Positions 60,217 to 64,000 of a stretch of DNA of 64,000 bases are shown here, piece after piece. Numbering within the stretch: position 1 is the stretch's first letter; every line of letters begins with the position of its first letter. The position numbers and the translations under genes were made by a program. The stretch is from NCBI RefSeq assembly GCF_037974265.1, contig NZ_CP150233.1:3224001-3288000 (forward strand). Reading direction: 5' to 3'. The notes under the pieces were generated by a model, which was given only the letters and a program-made list of their open reading frames with translations, did not search any database and was not told the origin of the DNA. This DNA comes from Paenibacillus sp. FSL R5-0623. Its GTDB lineage: Bacteria; Bacillota; Bacilli; Paenibacillales; Paenibacillaceae.

Positions 60217-62541
60217 TTATTTTGATCCAGACTTCGTGTTGGCATGCTCTTCAGCATTCAGGGAAGCAATCAGCTTCTCGCCTTCAACATCCAGGTTTGG
60301 CAGAATGCGATCCAGCCATTTTGGAAGTGCCCAAGCTTTGTCTCCGAAAATAGCCATGATGGCAGGGACCAAGCCCATGCGGATGATAAAAGCATCAATC
60401 AGAATGCCTACCGCCAAAGTGAAACCAATCTGCTTGATCATGACATCATCGGTGAAGATAAAGCCTGCAAATACAGAGACCATAATCACTGCTGCCGCAA
60501 CAACCACGCGACTAACCTGATTGTACCCATGAACGACGGATTCAGTTCCGCGATGACCATGAACATAGGATTCACGCATGGAGCTAACAAGGAAGACTTG
60601 ATAGTCCATCGCGAGGCCGTACAGGATACCTGTCACGATGATTGGCATAAAGCTCAGCAACGGGCCGCCCGTATCAAAACCAAAGAGCGAATGCAGCCAG
60701 CCCCATTGGAATACAGCAGTCGTGATCCCGAATGTAGCCAAGATACTAAGCAGGAAGCCAATTGTTGCTTTGATGGGAACGATGATTGAACGGAATACAA
60801 GTAACAGGATGATCAGCGAGAGCAGGATGATAATGCCTACATAAATAGGGAACACCTGCGCCAGTTTGGCGGACATATCGATGTTAACCGCTGTAAGTCC
60901 AGTAACCCCAAGCTTCACATCATAGGTCTGTGCGATGCCGGAATCAGCCGAGCGCAGATCAGTGACCAGTGTTTTAGTGAGCGCATCGTTAGGACCCGTT
61001 TTTGGAATGAGACTAAAGATGGCCAAATCTTCTGTCATCCCAAGCGGTGTGACTTGTGCAACGTTATTCTGACCTTGGAGTTCCATCACCAGACCGCCCA
61101 AGAGTTCCGGTGTAACTTTTGCGGAAGACTGATTAGGCTCTGCGACCAGAATAAGTGGTCCGTTGAATCCTTCTCCGAAGCCTTCTGAGATGGCATCATA
61201 ACTTTGTCTTGCAGTTGTATCCAGATTCGCTGAGGAAGCTCCGGGGATACCCATTTCCATTTTGGTGATCGGCGTCGCGGCAAAACCAAGAATGACGATG
61301 ATGGCGATAATGGAAGCCCAACGATTCTTGATAACGAATTTCACCCATCTGTCCGCGACTCCGTGGTTAGTGACTTTAGAATGTTTCGTGCTTTTCTCAC
61401 GAGCTTTGGCGGAACAGATGCGTTCTCCTACCAATCCGAGTAAAGCTGGCAACAGGGTTAAAGCAACGAATACGTTGATAAGTACGGTGGCAGCTGCGAC
61501 CAAAGCCATCGTAGACAAGAATGTGAGACCAATGACAAGCATACCGCACAGTGCAATAATGACGGTTAATCCGGCAAAAAATACTGCGCTGCCCGATGTA
61601 CCAATGGCTCTGGCCGTTGCTTCTTTTGCGCTCAAGCCTTGATCAATGATCATTCGACGTTGGCGATTGACAATGAAGAGAGCGTAATCGATTCCAACAG
61701 CCAATCCAACCATAAGAGCCAGAACGGAAGTGACACTAGGCATTTCAATGAATTTGGAGATCGAGAACGCACCACCAACTCCAATAGCAACTCCGAGGAG
61801 TGCGGTGATCAGAGGCAGACCTGCTGCAACAACGGAGCCAAGGGTGATCAGCAATACAATGACAGCAATCACCAATCCAACAATCTCAGCCGAGCCGACC
61901 CCAATCGATACCGTTTTGAGCGTTTCCCCTGGCAAGACCGTAATGTTGGTTCCTTGCTCTACCGTCATAACAGATTGAATAACGGAATCAAATACATCCT
62001 GTGTTATGGCAGACTGCTCAATTGTAAATTGGAACTGGAACAGTGCAATGCTGCCGTCCGAAGAGATCAGCATACCAGGTACAGGAACACCATCCACCAT
62101 CAAAGGTCCATAGGGAGGAGGCGTGGTTGTTGCGGATTGTGCCGTATCGGTAGCCTGAGCATTCTGAGCCATCTCAGCGGAAGCACCTGAGTTGCTCGCT
62201 TCAGCTGCATAGTCTGCAGGGTTAATGACTTTGTCTAGTCCGTAAACTTCATTAACACCTTTCATCATGGCAGCCATATTTTCAGGCGTATCCAAACGCT
62301 CGTTGTCAGGTGCCTTGAACACAACACTTCCTTGACCGCCGGAGGCGGCTGGCAGTTCTTTTGCCAATTGATCCAGAACCTTCTGTGACTCTGTGCCTTC
62401 AATCTTCATTTCAGAACTGATGTGAATACCATTGATGCTGATCATGGAGATGACAATTCCCAGAATTAAAACCCAGCCAATGATGAAGGTTGCAGGTTTG
62501 CTAAAAGCGGTTTTCCCCACTCTGTATAATAATGTAGACAT
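60217..62541 (-). CDS. MMPL/RND-family exporter
   Basis: A 774-residue, 11-12-helix membrane protein of the MMPL/YdfJ family, with two repeats each carrying a proton-relay Asp: GLAVGIDYALF and GLAMDYQVFLVS. A large outside loop (~40-190) is rich in Ala/Thr/Gln-containing segments. These are proton-driven exporters of lipids or drugs in Gram-positives. The upstream tetR ends 19 bases away, so the two form an operon with repressor first. Confidence 0.93.
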   Translation of the reverse strand: MSTLLYRVGKTAFSKPATFIIGWVLILGIVISMISINGIHISSEMKIEGTESQKVLDQLAKELPAASGGQGSVVFKAPDNERLDTPENMAAMMKGVNEVYGLDKVINPADYAAEASNSGASAEMAQNAQATDTAQSATTTPPPYGPLMVDGVPVPGMLISSDGSIALFQFQFTIEQSAITQDVFDSVIQSVMTVEQGTNITVLPGETLKTVSIGVGSAEIVGLVIAVIVLLITLGSVVAAGLPLITALLGVAIGVGGAFSISKFIEMPSVTSVLALMVGLAVGIDYALFIVNRQRRMIIDQGLSAKEATARAIGTSGSAVFFAGLTVIIALCGMLVIGLTFLSTMALVAAATVLINVFVALTLLPALLGLVGERICSAKAREKSTKHSKVTNHGVADRWVKFVIKNRWASIIAIIVILGFAATPITKMEMGIPGASSANLDTTARQSYDAISEGFGEGFNGPLILVAEPNQSSAKVTPELLGGLVMELQGQNNVAQVTPLGMTEDLAIFSLIPKTGPNDALTKTLVTDLRSADSGIAQTYDVKLGVTGLTAVNIDMSAKLAQVFPIYVGIIILLSLIILLLVFRSIIVPIKATIGFLLSILATFGITTAVFQWGWLHSLFGFDTGGPLLSFMPIIVTGILYGLAMDYQVFLVSSMRESYVHGHRGTESVVHGYNQVSRVVVAAAVIMVSVFAGFIFTDDVMIKQIGFTLAVGILIDAFIIRMGLVPAIMAIFGDKAWALPKWLDRILPNLDVEGEKLIASLNAEEHANTKSGSK

Positions 62542-62560
62542 TTCTCTATTTTACACTCCT

Positions 62561-63208
62561 CTATGATGAATGTGGATGGTTGGCATGTTCGAATCCTGCC
62601 CGCAAATGATTAAACGTAATTTCCAAAAATTGATCGAAGGTTAAAGCACCGGGATTGGTATCTTCAGTAATGACTTGTCCGGGCAGTAACACATTGAGTC
62701 TTCCATCAATTAATGGCAGTATCGATCCATATAGTGCGTTAATCAGAAGATAAGTATAGATCTCGTCATATTTCCCGTTAGATAAGTCTAATAAGGTATC
62801 TTGTGCCTGCGTCTGCATCCGGTGCATGGCTCCGAGATAATGTGGTTCTAACACGGGATAGGTCTGAGATAGTGATACTAGTTGATGAAGCCTTCCTAAG
62901 AGTTCTGTTGTAAGCTGCATCTTGATCAGGTTATACAGTACGTCAAGCAAAGAGGCATTGTCGGGCAATTCGGTAAGTAACTCTTCGAGTTCGGTTGTAT
63001 TCTGAACGGATATGGCGCCTCTTGCTACGGCTTCTTCTTTACATGTGAAATAGTTTGCAAATGTTCTACGCGAACAACCCACTTGATGCACGATATCTTC
63101 GACCGTAAAACCATCGAGTCCGTGTTCAAGAGTCAGTTCAAATGCAGTGCCAGCAAGTGCTTTTTCAGTCGCTTCTTTTTTCAAATGTCGCAAGTTTCGT
63201 TTAATCAT
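62561..63208 (-). CDS. TetR-family regulator of the MMPL exporter
   Basis: A 215-residue regulator: helix-turn-helix FTVEDIVHQVGCSRRTFANYFTCKEEAV, with two Cys within or next to the recognition helix, and a C-terminal ligand domain. Encoded directly before the MMPL gene on the same strand, the usual layout of a repressor controlling its own exporter. Its start region faces a second TetR gene on the other strand across 236 bases containing a tandem repeat. Confidence 0.92.
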   Translation of the reverse strand: MIKRNLRHLKKEATEKALAGTAFELTLEHGLDGFTVEDIVHQVGCSRRTFANYFTCKEEAVARGAISVQNTTELEELLTELPDNASLLDVLYNLIKMQLTTELLGRLHQLVSLSQTYPVLEPHYLGAMHRMQTQAQDTLLDLSNGKYDEIYTYLLINALYGSILPLIDGRLNVLLPGQVITEDTNPGALTFDQFLEITFNHLRAGFEHANHPHSS

Positions 63209-63320
63209 TATTCTCCGCTTATGCGTTCACCTCCAACACCAATGACTATGGTTTAATTCTTTTAAGAAGAGCACACTTACTGAATATGCACTTTGTGAGG
63301 TTTATCATAACAACAAGTTG

Positions 63321-63349
63321 CTCATTGTGCAAATTTACTCATTGTGCAA
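63321..63349. promoter_or_regulatory. tandem repeat CTCATTGTGCAA x2
   Basis: Two exact copies (63321-63332, 63338-63349), 17 bases apart, in the gap between divergent TetR genes. The second copy overlaps the -35 and spacer of the + strand promoter, so it is a likely repressor site. Confidence 0.6.
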
Positions 63350-63362
63350 TTATTTTTATATG
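63334..63362 (+). promoter_or_regulatory. candidate promoter of the edge TetR gene
   Basis: TTTACT (63334-63339), 17-base spacer, TATATG (63357-63362), about 80 bases before the ATG. Confidence 0.45.
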
Positions 63363-63444
63363 ACAGCTATACTGCGAATCAATGCTTCAACTCCTGAGGA
63401 ATGAATGTTAAAATCAATAGAAAAACTTGGGGCGATAACGAGAT

Positions 63445-64000
63445 ATGAGTAGTCGTAAACAAAGTTTATTGGAAACAGCACTTGCACTATTTTTAGAGCA
63501 TAGCTATGCAAATACAACAATCCAGATGATCTTGGATCAATCGGGTGTATCCAAAGGCACATTCTACAAATTCTTCAGTTCCAAAGAAGACTGTTTATAT
63601 TCGATTATTGATCAGCGTATGCAAGAGGATGTTTTCATTCGTAAAGAGCTTGAACAAAATCACTATACATCGGATTATGCCCTGCTTGTTGATCAGATTG
63701 TCATTCCCATGTCTGGACCTGACAAAGAACGAGTGTGGGAATTGTATTGGACTGGTTTTTACGCCGGAGAGATCAACTCAGCGAAATTGGCTAAAGTACA
63801 TCTAAACTGGCTGTCTACACGCTTGATTCAGGTGTTCGGAAAAGACATCAGCTTATATGCCAACGAAGGTGCAATATTGTGCTATGGCATACTGCATCAG
63901 ATTGCCAACACCTCGAGAAGTCTAAATACGAAAAAACCGGTTTGGAGCGAAGTTGTTCCAAAAGTATTGACCTACATTGAAGTGATATTAAGAACAATGC
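63445..64000 (+). CDS. TetR-family regulator, 3'-truncated by window edge
   Basis: The frame is open from ATG 63445 to the last base, giving 185 visible residues with no stop. The N-terminus is a TetR helix-turn-helix: TALALFLEHSYANTTIQMILDQSGVSKGTFYKFFSSKEDCLYSII. The rest is helical with several aromatic residues (VWELYWTGFYAGEI), so most of a normal TetR protein is present. It is divergent from the MMPL-linked TetR gene. Ribosome binding site is weak. Its target probably lies beyond the window or is this region itself. Confidence 0.85.
   Translation, partial: MSSRKQSLLETALALFLEHSYANTTIQMILDQSGVSKGTFYKFFSSKEDCLYSIIDQRMQEDVFIRKELEQNHYTSDYALLVDQIVIPMSGPDKERVWELYWTGFYAGEINSAKLAKVHLNWLSTRLIQVFGKDISLYANEGAILCYGILHQIANTSRSLNTKKPVWSEVVPKVLTYIEVILRTM

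Noticed and set aside
1..64000. CRISPR arrays, tRNA or rRNA genes, transposases, phage genes
   Set aside because: No regularly spaced repeats, cloverleaf-type sequences, transposase motifs or structural phage genes were seen on either strand.

Overview
The window looks like chromosomal DNA of a Paenibacillus-type Firmicute. Three things suggest this: sugar ABC importers of the Lpl/Ytc type, YesM/YesN-type two-component systems and large membrane-bound AraC regulators; Bacillus-type MurB, YojF/BshB2 (bacillithiol), YqjM-type old yellow enzyme and HelD; and purine-rich GGAGG ribosome binding sites with several TTG/GTG starts. I saw no rRNA, tRNA, CRISPR array, insertion sequence or prophage. 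Genes sit on both strands in short operons, usually separated by clear hairpin terminators.

Layout. 1-2.8 kb: the 3' end of a short-chain dehydrogenase, a small relic of a chemotaxis receptor, murB and a membrane-anchored unknown. 2.9-18.1 kb: a nine-gene same-strand glycan-utilisation operon (two permeases, binding lipoprotein, Gfo/Idh/MocA oxidoreductase, two GH105-type unsaturated-uronyl hydrolases, a membrane AraC sensor-regulator, an unrecognised large six-hairpin-type enzyme and a GH95 enzyme). It resembles the B. subtilis ytcPQ-ytdP-ytePRST region. The enzymes lack signal peptides, so imported pectin- or ulvan-like oligosaccharides are probably dismantled inside the cell. 18.2-22.9 kb: a DUF817 membrane protein, yojF-bshB2, and an ABC-2 exporter with a divergent TetR and three operator-like repeats. 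23.2-27.3 kb: a nosDLYF-like copper-site assembly operon plus a TlpA/ResA thioredoxin, without nosZ in view. 27.5-37 kb: metE with a MET-box-like operator, an unknown protein, an MBL hydrolase, GNAT, HxlR/arginase-family pair, MFS, uppP and a Fur-box-preceded siderophore-binding lipoprotein.

37-50 kb is dense in small redox regulators and oxidoreductases: MarR, a rhodanese-like protein without the catalytic Cys, NamA, AraC, TetR, a MerR (AdhR/NmlR-like) with a zinc alcohol dehydrogenase, a frataxin-fold protein, aldo/keto reductase, NmrA-like SDR with HxlR, HelD and another SDR. It reads like a reactive-aldehyde/electrophile response neighbourhood. A 40-bp promoter element is shared by the TetR gene at 40.6 kb and the SDR gene at 49.25 kb, which suggests a small regulon.

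50-56.7 kb: a second sugar ABC importer (minus strand) divergent from its YesM/YesN-like histidine kinase and response regulator. 56.8-64 kb: an AraC regulator divergent from an MFS exporter, a class I glutamine-amidotransferase-like hydrolase, an MMPL exporter with its TetR, and a second TetR gene running off the right edge.

The best candidates for something new are the intracellular glycan operon with its unrecognised 685-residue enzyme and N-terminally extended GH105 protein, the nosZ-less nos-type operon, and the shared 40-bp promoter element. I found no unmistakable new defence or mobile system. All functions come from reading motifs and from knowledge of the families; no database search was run.
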